From NCBI RefSeq assembly GCF_013911085.1, contig NZ_JACERN010000039.1, positions 62,001 through 126,000 on the forward strand: a DNA stretch of 64,000 bases, given 5' to 3'. Of the stretch, positions 46,311 to 54,698 are shown piece after piece. Position 1 is the first letter of the stretch; every line of letters begins with the position of its first letter. Source of the stretch: Aquitalea aquatica. GTDB lineage: Bacteria > Pseudomonadota > Gammaproteobacteria > Burkholderiales > Chromobacteriaceae. The translations under genes and the position numbers were made by a program. Below the pieces are notes generated by a model. That model was not told the origin of the DNA. It worked only from the letters and a program-made list of their open reading frames with translations, and ran no database searches.

Positions 46311-48334
46311 CACTTACCTCGTACCAACTGTTGAATTGCTTCGCTGCGGCGGCGGAAGTCTTCGTCCAGATCACGGTTGTGCCGGTTGGAACTCATGGCC
46401 AGCCGCACGCTGGCCGTGCCACACCGTAACCACAGCCGAACTTCGCGTACATAGAACATCAGGATGATGCCGATCACCAGCATCAGCGAGCCAAGATACA
46501 CCAGGTTCTTGCCCGGCGAGCGGGTCAATTGCAAGCCGGAAGCCTGTACCTGGTCAAAGCCCTGCAGTTGCAACAACACCGGTGCCTGGTAATCATGCAG
46601 GGCGCTGATGCCCACCAGGCTGTCCAGCAGGAAGCGATAGTGCTGGCTGTCCATGGCGACCGGCGGCAGGCCCGCCTTGGCATCGGCCACATTCATCACA
46701 TCCACCACGGCACCTTGCAGAATCTTGACATAGGTCTGGGCGACAGCCTGACGCTTGTCTTGTGGCACCTTCTCATCCAGGAACTGCTCCAGCGCCACGA
46801 AACCGCCTTGGGCAAAGCGCGCCAGTATCCATTTCACGCTGCCGGCAAACTGCTGCTGCATGGCCGGGCTGATGGCCGAACCTTGCATGGCCTTGGCCGT
46901 GGTGCGCTGTGCAATCTCATCATAGAGTGCCGGATTCATGAAAGCGCTGCGCAAACGCATGAAACGGTCCAGCGACAGCTTGTCATCCAGCGGCAGCCGC
47001 AGATACTGGAAGGGCTCGGATACCTTGCTGCGCACCCCGGCCACCATATAGCTGACACCGTCCTGCTGGATCGGCGCCATGTAGTGGTGGAATTCCACCG
47101 CCTGGCCTTGTTTGTCGCGCAGTTTGAAGCTGATGGAAGGGCCGATATTCTTCAGCTGCTTTTCATGCTTCACTTCGCGGGCATCCTGCATGCGCTGGGA
47201 CAGGCTCTTGCCTGCGGCATCATCGGTCTTGCCACTCATGTTCTCGATATTGAACACGCGCAGTTCGCCGAATTCCAGATTGTAGTCCTTGCCATTGGCA
47301 CGCAGCGGCTGGCTGCCCATCGAAATACCCTTGATGTCCACCGGCTGCATCTGCGGGGCTTCCAGATTCCAGGCCTTCAAGGACAGCGGTGAGCCGCCAT
47401 CGCCAAAGCTGGCCTGGTAAATGGCCACGCCATCCACGATCAGCGGATGGTTGACCTTGACCTGGGCTTCGGTGACCTTGCCGCTGGCCTTGTCGGTGAC
47501 CACGATGTCACTGGCAAACAGCTTGGGCATGCCATTGCTGTAGTAGTCGACATAGAATTTTTTCAGGCTGACGGTAAAGGGCAGCTCTTGCACCAGATAG
47601 CCATTACCGGCATTCAGGAACACCACATCACCACTCTTGCCCTCGGCAATGGTGACATTGCCACGGAAAGACAGATTGGCAGTAGACAGACGGCTTTGTG
47701 ACGGAATCTGGCTTTGCGGGATGTCGCGCGTTTCCGGCACCACACTGCCCACCATCTCGGCCAGCTTGAGCGGCAGGTTGCCATCCATCAGGCCACCAAT
47801 GCAGATCACCACCAGGGCAATGTGGGCGAAGAAATAGCCCAGCTTGCTGGCCGCGCCTTTTTTGGCTGCCAGCACCAGGCTGCCGTCTTCGCGCTGGTGT
47901 TCGCGCCAGCGCCAGCCCTGGCCGCGCAGATAGGCGCGCAAGGTATCTGGGTCCACCTTGTCTGCAGGCAGCTCCACGCTGTGCTTGATGGCAGCCAGCG
48001 AGTTGTCCGAGGCCTTTTCACGGTAGGCCTTCATGTCCTTGATGAAGCCCGGGCCATTGCGCAGGATGCACAATGAGGTGGACAGCACCAGGAAGGCGAG
48101 AATGGTCAGAAACCAGCCCGAGTGGTAAACGTCATACAAGCCCAGCTGCTCGAATACGGCAAACCAGTACTGGCCGAATTCGAAGGCGTAGTTGGGGTAG
48201 GGTTCGTTCTGCTTCAGTACGGTGCCGATGATCGAGGCGATGGCCAGTATGGTCAGCAGACCAATAGCGAAACGCATCGAACTGAACAGCTCGTATAACT
48301 TGTAAACAGCGGTGTTGCGGGAGTTTTTTGTCAT
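46310..48334 (-). CDS. resB: System II cytochrome c biogenesis protein ResB (Ccs1)
   Basis: From ATG 48334 (MTKNSRN) the protein has 674 residues; a GTG at 48349 is an alternative and neither has a strong ribosome-binding site. It has three N-terminal helices (about 25-45, 75-95, 165-185), a large periplasmic domain, and a last helix near 615-635, typical of ResB. It forms the haem-attachment complex with CcsB. The cytochrome c4 gene upstream is a likely client. Confidence 0.94.
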   Translation of the reverse strand: MTKNSRNTAVYKLYELFSSMRFAIGLLTILAIASIIGTVLKQNEPYPNYAFEFGQYWFAVFEQLGLYDVYHSGWFLTILAFLVLSTSLCILRNGPGFIKDMKAYREKASDNSLAAIKHSVELPADKVDPDTLRAYLRGQGWRWREHQREDGSLVLAAKKGAASKLGYFFAHIALVVICIGGLMDGNLPLKLAEMVGSVVPETRDIPQSQIPSQSRLSTANLSFRGNVTIAEGKSGDVVFLNAGNGYLVQELPFTVSLKKFYVDYYSNGMPKLFASDIVVTDKASGKVTEAQVKVNHPLIVDGVAIYQASFGDGGSPLSLKAWNLEAPQMQPVDIKGISMGSQPLRANGKDYNLEFGELRVFNIENMSGKTDDAAGKSLSQRMQDAREVKHEKQLKNIGPSISFKLRDKQGQAVEFHHYMAPIQQDGVSYMVAGVRSKVSEPFQYLRLPLDDKLSLDRFMRLRSAFMNPALYDEIAQRTTAKAMQGSAISPAMQQQFAGSVKWILARFAQGGFVALEQFLDEKVPQDKRQAVAQTYVKILQGAVVDVMNVADAKAGLPPVAMDSQHYRFLLDSLVGISALHDYQAPVLLQLQGFDQVQASGLQLTRSPGKNLVYLGSLMLVIGIILMFYVREVRLWLRCGTASVRLAMSSNRHNRDLDEDFRRRSEAIQQLVRGK

Positions 48335-48349
48335 CTTGGTGCCGAACAC

Positions 48350-48381
48350 AAAAAGGGAAGCCGGTTAAGGCTTCCCTTTTG
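48350..48381 (-). terminator. Terminator of the cytochrome c4 gene
   Basis: A 12-bp perfect stem (48351-48362 with 48369-48380, six-base loop) is followed on the minus strand by T's. It lies 27 bases after the cytochrome gene and 16 before the resB start, so resB-ccsB may need its own promoter or depend on readthrough. Confidence 0.8.
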
Positions 48382-48407
48382 AACAAGGCTATTCGCAAAA
48401 GTTGCGA

Positions 48408-49019
48408 TTAGCGCAGACCCGAAATGTATTCGGCTACTGCCTTCATTTCAGCATCGCTCATGCGGGAAGCAACTTCGGACATGGTTACGTTCTTGCGATC
48501 GCTACCTGCCTTGAAGTCACCCAGCTGTTTGGCGATATAGGCGGCATGCTGGCTGCCCACACGCGGGAACTGGTCGGGGATACCCTTGCCGGCCGGGCCG
48601 TGGCAGGCCATACAGGCCGGTACGTGGGTGGTCGGGTTGCCTACGCGGTATACCTTGGCACCCAGCGCCATCAGATCCTTGTTGGACGCTTCACGTGCCT
48701 TGGGTTTCTGCTGGCTGAAGTAGGAGGCCACATTGTGCATGTCGGCATCAGACAGAGCCGACGCCATGCCCAGCATGATCGGATTCTTGCGCTCGCCCTT
48801 CTTGAAGGCCTGCAGCTGGTTGTAGATATACACCTCATGCTGGCCGGCCAAGGTCGGGTTTGCCGACGCTACGCTGTTGCCATCAGCACCGTGACAGGCG
48901 GCACACACCGTGTCAACGATCTGCTTGCCCTTTACCGGGTCTCCCTTGGCAATGCCTTCTGCCCATGCACTTCCAGCCAGGGTTGCCGCAGCTACAGCCA
49001 ACAGCATCATCCGTTTCAT
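48408..49019 (-). CDS. Dihaem cytochrome c4
   Basis: From ATG 49019 (AGGAG eight bases upstream) the protein has 203 residues: a signal peptide (MKRMMLLAVAAATLAGSAWA), then two class I cytochrome domains with CAACH (about residue 40) and CMACH (about residue 138) and Met ligands in the MLGMAS and NVTMSEVA regions. Cytochrome c4 is a periplasmic electron carrier to terminal oxidases. Its position beside the System II maturation genes is common in this group. It is divergent from engB. Confidence 0.95.
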   Translation of the reverse strand: MKRMMLLAVAAATLAGSAWAEGIAKGDPVKGKQIVDTVCAACHGADGNSVASANPTLAGQHEVYIYNQLQAFKKGERKNPIMLGMASALSDADMHNVASYFSQQKPKAREASNKDLMALGAKVYRVGNPTTHVPACMACHGPAGKGIPDQFPRVGSQHAAYIAKQLGDFKAGSDRKNVTMSEVASRMSDAEMKAVAEYISGLR

Positions 49020-49109
49020 GATCGCTCCTTGTGAGGAATTCTTAAATATCTGTAAAAGTGGCAATTTCAAACCTGTTATTCTATACCAACTGAAATCAAC
49101 CTTACTACT

Positions 49110-49733
49110 ATGTCGATTTTTAAAAACGCCACTTTTTATACCACCGTCAACCATTTGAAGGACTTGCCGCCCACCCGCGCCGAGGTTGCCTTCGTGGGAC
49201 GGTCCAATGCCGGCAAGTCCAGCGCCATCAACACGCTGGCTAACCGTACCCGGCTGGCGTATGTCTCCAAGACACCGGGCCGTACCCAGCATATCAACTT
49301 CTTTGACCTGGGCCATGAGCGTTTCATGGTGGATTTGCCCGGTTATGGTTATGCCGAAGTGCCGGAAGCCGTACGGGCACACTGGGTACAGCTGCTGGGT
49401 CGTTATTTGCAAACCCGCGACAGTCTGATTGGCCTGATCCTGATTATGGATTCACGTCGACCACTGCTGGAGCTGGATCGGCAGATGTTGAACTTCTTCC
49501 GTGATACCGGTCGGCCGGTGCACATTCTGTTGTCCAAATCCGACAAATTGTCGCGTAGCGACCAGCAGCAGACCCTGAACATGGTGCGGCGCGAACTGGC
49601 CGACTACCCAGGTGTCAGCGTGCAGCTGTTCTCCAGCCTGAAGAAAACTGGCACCGAACAGGTGGAACAGGTGGTGATAGGCTGGTTTGATGCTGTACAG
49701 AAAGAACAGGAAGAGCCGCCAGTAGCGGAATGA
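49110..49733 (+). CDS. engB: Ribosome-biogenesis GTPase EngB (YihA/YsxC)
   Basis: The 207-residue GTPase has G1 [10 protein letters not shown]2 region with PGRTQ, G3 DLPGYGYA, G4 LSKSDKLS and G5 FSSLKK. EngB helps assemble the large ribosomal subunit and is usually essential. Length and motif order are normal. The adjacency to the cytochrome c4 gene is typical of Neisseriales and relatives. Confidence 0.97.
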   Translation: MSIFKNATFYTTVNHLKDLPPTRAEVAFVGRSNAGKSSAINTLANRTRLAYVSKTPGRTQHINFFDLGHERFMVDLPGYGYAEVPEAVRAHWVQLLGRYLQTRDSLIGLILIMDSRRPLLELDRQMLNFFRDTGRPVHILLSKSDKLSRSDQQQTLNMVRRELADYPGVSVQLFSSLKKTGTEQVEQVVIGWFDAVQKEQEEPPVAE

Positions 49734-49768
49734 CGGAACTTTGTCGGGGAGGGTGACACTAACCGTGC

Positions 49769-49862
49769 AGGTGCTCCGGCACCTCCCGCTTGCCTCCCTG
49801 AGCGGGAGCCTTACGCTGACAATTAAGGCCTTTACCCCGGCGCCATGTGCGCCGGGTTTTTT
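49769..49862 (+). terminator. engB 3' region: two stem-loops and a terminator
   Basis: A hairpin AGGTGC-TCCG-GCACCT (49769-49784) overlaps a second arm pair CTCCCGCT/AGCGGGAG (49783-49790, 49801-49808), so the two stems compete. A strong terminator follows: CCCGGCGC/GCGCCGGG (49836-49843, 49849-49856) with six T's. Confidence 0.75.
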
Positions 49863-49896
49863 ATGGCCGGCATTCCGGCGCTGGTCGCCAGGCATG

Positions 49897-49930
49897 AAAA
49901 AAGCGAAGGGAGTTCCCTTCGCTTTTGTTT
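49897..49930. terminator. Bidirectional terminator, rlpA side
   Basis: A 12-bp perfect stem AAAAGCGAAGGG/CCCTTCGCTTTT (loop AGTT) lies 43 bases after the rlpA stop. The A-run on its left gives T's on the minus strand. Confidence 0.85.
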
Positions 49931-49969
49931 GAGCAATTGCGGCGGCGATGCCAGGCCGCCACCATCTGC

Positions 49970-50833
49970 TTAGTTCTTCATCACCACGTTTTCCACCTTC
50001 AGGCTCTCCGCCGCGCTGCGCACGGCAGCATCGGACGGGAAGGGCCCCAGGCGCACCTTGTAATTGCCTTGCTGGTTGATGATGCCCAGCTTGGAATCAT
50101 AACGGTCGTCCATTTCATCCAGCATCTTCTTCAACAGGGCTTCGGCATTGGCCAGCTTGTTGAAGGAACCCAGTTGCAGGTACTTGGGATTGTCCTCTGC
50201 CTTGATGTCAGGGCTGTTGCTGGCGACGGCTTCACCGCCGGCCATCGGCCACACACGTTCGATACTGACCTTGGCGCTGCCTTGCTTGACGAAGCCCAGC
50301 TTGTAGGCGGCAGCATAGGACAGATCCATCGCACGATTCTTGTGGAAGGGGCCACGGTCGTTGATGCGGACGATGACCGACTTGCCATTCGCCACATTGG
50401 TCACCCGGGCATAGCTCGGGATCGGCAGGGTCGGGTGGGCCGCTGTCATGGCAAACATGTCGTAACGTTCACCCGAGGTGGTTTTCCGGCCATGGAACTG
50501 TTTGCCATACCAGGAGGCCCGGCCGCTGGCCTGAAAGGGTTTCTCGCTGGTGTCGGGACGGAAGCTCATTCCCATCGCCGAGTAAGGCTGGTTGGCTGAC
50601 CTGATCAGCGGTTCCGCTTGGGGTACGGCATCCGGTACCAGATTCAGATTGACCGGAATGTGGTCGGCAGGGCCATCCTTCTGGAAATAGGCACCGCCAT
50701 TATTGGCTACGGTGGGCTTCTTGGCCGGCTTGGCCGACGTTTGGCTGGTGGCGCTCGCCGTCTTCACGGTGGAACAGGCCACGAGTACGAGACTGACAAA
50801 AACAAGCCACAGCCATCGGAGTACTGATTGCAT
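49970..50833 (-). CDS. rlpA: RlpA-like septal-ring lytic transglycosylase lipoprotein
   Basis: The 287-residue protein begins with a lipoprotein signal ending LVLVAC (lipid-modified Cys near residue 20). A double-psi beta-barrel follows at about 105-195 (GRASWYGKQFHGRKTTSGE, VIVRINDRGPFH, AMDLSYAAA), with a C-terminal SPOR domain at about 210-287 (YLQLGSFNKLANAEAL). SPOR binds glycans lacking stem peptides at the division site, and RlpA cleaves them to separate daughter cells. It stands alone with its own terminator. Confidence 0.94.
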   Translation of the reverse strand: MQSVLRWLWLVFVSLVLVACSTVKTASATSQTSAKPAKKPTVANNGGAYFQKDGPADHIPVNLNLVPDAVPQAEPLIRSANQPYSAMGMSFRPDTSEKPFQASGRASWYGKQFHGRKTTSGERYDMFAMTAAHPTLPIPSYARVTNVANGKSVIVRINDRGPFHKNRAMDLSYAAAYKLGFVKQGSAKVSIERVWPMAGGEAVASNSPDIKAEDNPKYLQLGSFNKLANAEALLKKMLDEMDDRYDSKLGIINQQGNYKVRLGPFPSDAAVRSAAESLKVENVVMKN

Positions 50834-51043
50834 AGACCTCCCTTATGCTGTTGGGCACATCAAGAAAACACTGGCGACTTGCGCTCGGCTAGCGAGTGCA
50901 GTCCCTGCCTGGAAGAGCAAAACTGCCTGACCTGTGCTATCTCCCCAGGGCCGCGATGGCGGCCGGGAGCAGGCTTGCAGTCTGGTTCACTTCAGCAACA
51001 ATGCTTCTTGTTGGCCCGTTAGTGTTGGCCAGTCTGTGAACTG

Positions 51044-51508
51044 TCAGCTTCCTCCTTCAAATCCGATCTGCCGCCACGCTTCGAACACCGTGATTGCAAC
51101 GGCATTGGAAAGGTTCAGGCTTCTCGATTCGGGACGCATGGGCAAACGAATCCTCTGTGATGAAGGAAAATCCTCCAGCACTTCAGGCGGCAAGCCGCGG
51201 GATTCGGGACCGAACAACAGTACGTCCCCAGATTGGAAAGAGATCTGGTCATGGCGCGTGGCGCCTTTGGTTGTTGCAGCGAAAATTCGCCGTCCTTGCA
51301 GGGCCTGCTGACAGGCAGCCCAGTTTTCATGGACAACGACACGGGCATATTCGTGGTAGTCGAGGCCCGCTCGTCGCAACTTGGCATCCTCCATGGGAAA
51401 ACCCATGGGTTTGACCAGATGCAGTTCACAGCCGGTGTTGGCACATAAACGAATCACATTGCCCGTATTGGGCGGGATTTCCGGCTGAAAAAGAACAACG
51501 GTGAACAT
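51044..51508 (-). CDS. trmL: tRNA (cytidine(34)-2'-O)-methyltransferase
   Basis: From ATG 51508 ([18 protein letters not shown]) the protein has 154 residues, the normal TrmL size. SPOUT-family motifs are clear: [19 protein letters not shown] and the knot segment [19 protein letters not shown]. TrmL methylates the wobble nucleotide of leucine tRNAs. It follows comF on the same strand with a 40-base gap. Confidence 0.95.
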   Translation of the reverse strand: MFTVVLFQPEIPPNTGNVIRLCANTGCELHLVKPMGFPMEDAKLRRAGLDYHEYARVVVHENWAACQQALQGRRIFAATTKGATRHDQISFQSGDVLLFGPESRGLPPEVLEDFPSSQRIRLPMRPESRSLNLSNAVAITVFEAWRQIGFEGGS

Positions 51509-51548
51509 CGTTGGCTGGCTGGATTGTTCCAAAGAATCAAAATCTTGG

Positions 51549-52259
51549 TCAAGTTTTTGGGAAGAATGCCCTGCAGAGCACCCACGCATCGACCCGTTTT
51601 GCCCCCTGTTTTTTGAGCTTTTCGGCTAGGGCGGACAGGGTCATTCCACTGGTTGCCACATCGTCCACAATCGCGACGGAAAGCCCGTCAATACGTCGTT
51701 TTACGCCAAATACATCACGAACATTTTGGCGTCTTTCGACACGTCCGAGAGAGGCTTGCGGCACAGTGTTGCGTTTTCGCCAACACAGTGTGGAGGAAAA
51801 ACGGCTTTCCATTGTAACAGCGATTGCCTGGGCCAGTGGAATGCTCTGATTAAAGCCCCGTTCTGCAAGTCGTTCTTTTGACAAGGGAACAGGTAGTACC
51901 AGATCACTGCGGATGGCTGTTTTCATGGCGAATTCGGCCATCAATCGAGCCAGGGTGCCGGTCAGTTCCAGCCGCTTTCCATACTTCATGGCATAAATAA
52001 TTGTATTCAGGGGGTAGCCAAATAGATATGGAACGTGTAGTGCGTCGAAAGCAGGGGGTGAACGCAGGCAAAAGCCGCAGATATCCCCCGTGGCTGCTGG
52101 TTCCGCACAAATGGGGCAGTGCTGCTCGGGTAGCGGCGGCAGACTGGTTTTGCAGCTTGGGCAGAGTCCGAAATCACTGTTTCGTGTATTACACAACAAA
52201 CACGATTGATTAAATATTGTGCAATTGTCAATTAATTGCCTGGCGATATTTGACAGCAT
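51549..52259 (-). CDS. comF: ComF-family phosphoribosyltransferase-like protein
   Basis: From ATG 52259 (purine-rich GAGGGGGC upstream) the protein has 236 residues. The N-terminal double zinc-ribbon Cys pairs ([17 protein letters not shown] and [17 protein letters not shown]) and the C-terminal phosphoribosyltransferase signature [13 protein letters not shown] define ComF/GntX. These proteins support DNA uptake or carbon use. In E. coli the homologue gntX adjoins bioH; here comF is divergent from bioB, an echo of that linkage. Confidence 0.93.
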   Translation of the reverse strand: MLSNIARQLIDNCTIFNQSCLLCNTRNSDFGLCPSCKTSLPPLPEQHCPICAEPAATGDICGFCLRSPPAFDALHVPYLFGYPLNTIIYAMKYGKRLELTGTLARLMAEFAMKTAIRSDLVLPVPLSKERLAERGFNQSIPLAQAIAVTMESRFSSTLCWRKRNTVPQASLGRVERRQNVRDVFGVKRRIDGLSVAIVDDVATSGMTLSALAEKLKKQGAKRVDAWVLCRAFFPKT

Positions 52260-52387
52260 GATGCCCCCTCTGCAAGACTGCGACCAGACACTCTTACGCA
52301 CGCGGTTTTTTTCTTAAATTACCCATTTGTCCAGTTGTTGTTAGTCATTAAATGCATCTGGAATTTTTTGGTGACGAAAGCTCATTC

Positions 52388-53371
52388 ATGACCACTCAAG
52401 CCGTCCAGTTTTCCCGTCCGGCGACTCCGCATCCACAGAACAATACCTGGTCGGTAGCGGACATCGAGGCATTGCTCAGCCTGCCGTTTATGGAGGTGGT
52501 TTTTCGTGCCGCCGAGATTCATCGCCAGTTTTTTGATCCGACCAAGGTGCAGTTGTCGACGCTGGTTTCGATCAAGACTGGTGGTTGCCCGGAAGACTGT
52601 GGTTACTGCCCACAATCGGTGCATCACGATACGCCGGTGGAAAATCAGCCGATGATGACGGTGGATGAAGTGATTGCCGTGGCGCGCACCGCCAAGGCCA
52701 ATGGTGCTGGCCGTTTCTGCATGGGTGCAGCCTGGCGTGGCCCCAAGGATGCTGATCTGGAGCAGACCTTGCGTATGGTGAACGAGGTGAAAGCACTGGG
52801 GCTGGAAACCTGTGCCACCTTTGGTCTGTTAAAGGATGGCCAGGCCGAAAAACTGAAACAAGCCGGGCTGGATTATTACAACCATAATCTGGACACCGCG
52901 CCGGACAAATATGGTGACATCATTCATACCCGCGAGTACGAAGACCGCCTGGACACGCTGGGCAAAGTCCGTGGGGCGGGGCTGTCGGTGTGCTGTGGTG
53001 GCATTGTGGGCATGAATGAAACCCGGCAAGACCGTGCAGGCCTGATTGCCCAGTTGGCCAATATGGAACCGCAACCGGAATCGGTGCCGATCAATAATCT
53101 GGTGAAGGTGGGTGGCACGCCATTGGAAGGGGCCGAACCGCTGGACTGGACCGAATTTGTCCGCACCATCGCGGTAACCCGCATCACCATGCCCAGAAGT
53201 TATGTGCGGCTTTCGGCCGGTCGTCGCGAGATGCCGGAAGCAATGCAGGCACTGTGTTTCCTGGCGGGTGCCAACTCGATTTTCTACGGTGACAAACTGC
53301 TCACTACCGGTAATCCGGATGTAGATGCCGACCGTATTCTGATGGAAAAACTGGACTTGTCACCGCTGTAA
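52388..53371 (+). CDS. bioB: Biotin synthase
   Basis: BioB inserts sulfur into dethiobiotin by radical SAM chemistry. I prefer ATG 52388 (MTTQAVQF, 327 residues); the frame is open to an ATG at 52352 and neither has a strong Shine-Dalgarno site. The radical-SAM Cys set is [11 protein letters not shown], and the second-cluster region includes [19 protein letters not shown] and YYNHNLDT. It is the first gene of bioB-bioF-(GGDEF/EAL)-bioH-bioC and is divergent from comF. Confidence 0.96.
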   Translation: MTTQAVQFSRPATPHPQNNTWSVADIEALLSLPFMEVVFRAAEIHRQFFDPTKVQLSTLVSIKTGGCPEDCGYCPQSVHHDTPVENQPMMTVDEVIAVARTAKANGAGRFCMGAAWRGPKDADLEQTLRMVNEVKALGLETCATFGLLKDGQAEKLKQAGLDYYNHNLDTAPDKYGDIIHTREYEDRLDTLGKVRGAGLSVCCGGIVGMNETRQDRAGLIAQLANMEPQPESVPINNLVKVGGTPLEGAEPLDWTEFVRTIAVTRITMPRSYVRLSAGRREMPEAMQALCFLAGANSIFYGDKLLTTGNPDVDADRILMEKLDLSPL

Positions 53372-53479
53372 ATCTTTGGCCATATCTGCCTTTGTGCGGC
53401 CGGATTTTTGAAATGTATATATAAGGAATACTTTTCGTGAAATCCGCCCGCCAGGGGCAATCATTTTCTGGAAAACCGC

Positions 53480-54634
53480 ATGCGCTCCCAGGACCTTTCC
53501 GCAGCACTGCTGGAATTGCAGCAACAGCATCGTTTTCGCCAGCGTCATATCGTGGAAACGCCACAATCCTGCGAGGTGATCATCGAGGGCAAATCCTATA
53601 TTGCCTTCGCCAGCAATGACTACCTGGGACTGGCCAACCACCCGGTGCTGATCGCTGCCACGCGTGAGGCATTGTCACGCTGGGGGGTCGGGGGAGGCGC
53701 CTCGCACCTGGTCGCCGGGCACTTTGCCATTCACGAAGAAGCCGAGCAAGCTCTGGCCACATTTTGTGGCCGCGAGGCTGCCTTGCTGTTCAGCTCAGGC
53801 TATGCGGCCAACCAGGCCGTGATCACCAGTCTGGTGGGGCGCGGTGATGCCGTGTTTGCCGACAAGCTCAACCACGCTTCGTTGAATGATGCCTGCCTGC
53901 TGTCGCGTGCCACCTTCCGCCGCTTTCGCCATAACGATCTGCAGCAACTGGAGCAGCTGCTGGCCAGCACCCCGGCCCGAACCCGGCTGATTGCCGTGGA
54001 TGCGGTATACAGCATGGATGGCGATGAAGCGCCGCTAAAGAAGTTGCAGGATCTTGCCGATAAATACGATGCGTGGCTTTACATTGATGATGCGCATGGA
54101 TTCGGCGTGCTGGGCGATGGCCGTGGGTCGGCAGTGGAACAGGGTTTGCACGGAGAGCGGCTGATCTACATGGCTACTCTTGGCAAGGCCGCTGGGGTGT
54201 CTGGTGCTTTTGTCGGAGCGACCAGCCAGCTGGTTGCCTGGCTGGTCAACACCGCCCGCAGTTATATTTTCACTACCGCCCAACCACCGGCGCTGGCCGC
54301 TGCAGTATTGGCCAGTCTGCAACTAATGGCCGACGAGCCGTGGCGCAGGCAGCGCTTGCAGCAAGGCGTGAGCCTGGTAAGGGAAAGATTGGCGGAGGTA
54401 AATATTCCGCTGATGGCATCCCGTACTCCGATCCAACCTATTATCATTGGTAGGAACGAGCAGGCATTGTTGCTGGCTGCACAGTTGAAGGAGCGTGGAT
54501 TCTGGGTGCCTGCGATACGGCCGCCCACCGTGCCTGAGGGGACGGCACGTTTACGCCTGACATTGTCGGCAGCCCACACACAGGATCAGCTTGAGGGCTT
54601 ACTGGACTGTGTGGTGGAGGCAATGCAGCCATAG
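53480..54634 (+). CDS. bioF: 8-amino-7-oxononanoate synthase
   Basis: BioF condenses pimeloyl-ACP (or -CoA) with L-alanine, using PLP. The 384-residue protein shows FASNDYLGLA, GGASHLVAGH, the FSSGYAANQA segment, DAVYSMDGDEAPL, DDAHGFGVLG and the PLP-Lys in ATLGKAAGVSG. The 108-base gap after bioB contains an AT-rich stretch near 53410-53432 that might hold a secondary promoter. bioA and bioD are not in the window. Confidence 0.96.
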   Translation: MRSQDLSAALLELQQQHRFRQRHIVETPQSCEVIIEGKSYIAFASNDYLGLANHPVLIAATREALSRWGVGGGASHLVAGHFAIHEEAEQALATFCGREAALLFSSGYAANQAVITSLVGRGDAVFADKLNHASLNDACLLSRATFRRFRHNDLQQLEQLLASTPARTRLIAVDAVYSMDGDEAPLKKLQDLADKYDAWLYIDDAHGFGVLGDGRGSAVEQGLHGERLIYMATLGKAAGVSGAFVGATSQLVAWLVNTARSYIFTTAQPPALAAAVLASLQLMADEPWRRQRLQQGVSLVRERLAEVNIPLMASRTPIQPIIIGRNEQALLLAAQLKERGFWVPAIRPPTVPEGTARLRLTLSAAHTQDQLEGLLDCVVEAMQP

Positions 54635-54698
54635 GGGATGGCTGCGTCTGTTCGTAGCATGACCGGAATTTCCGGCTAACTCATACTACGATAATGAC

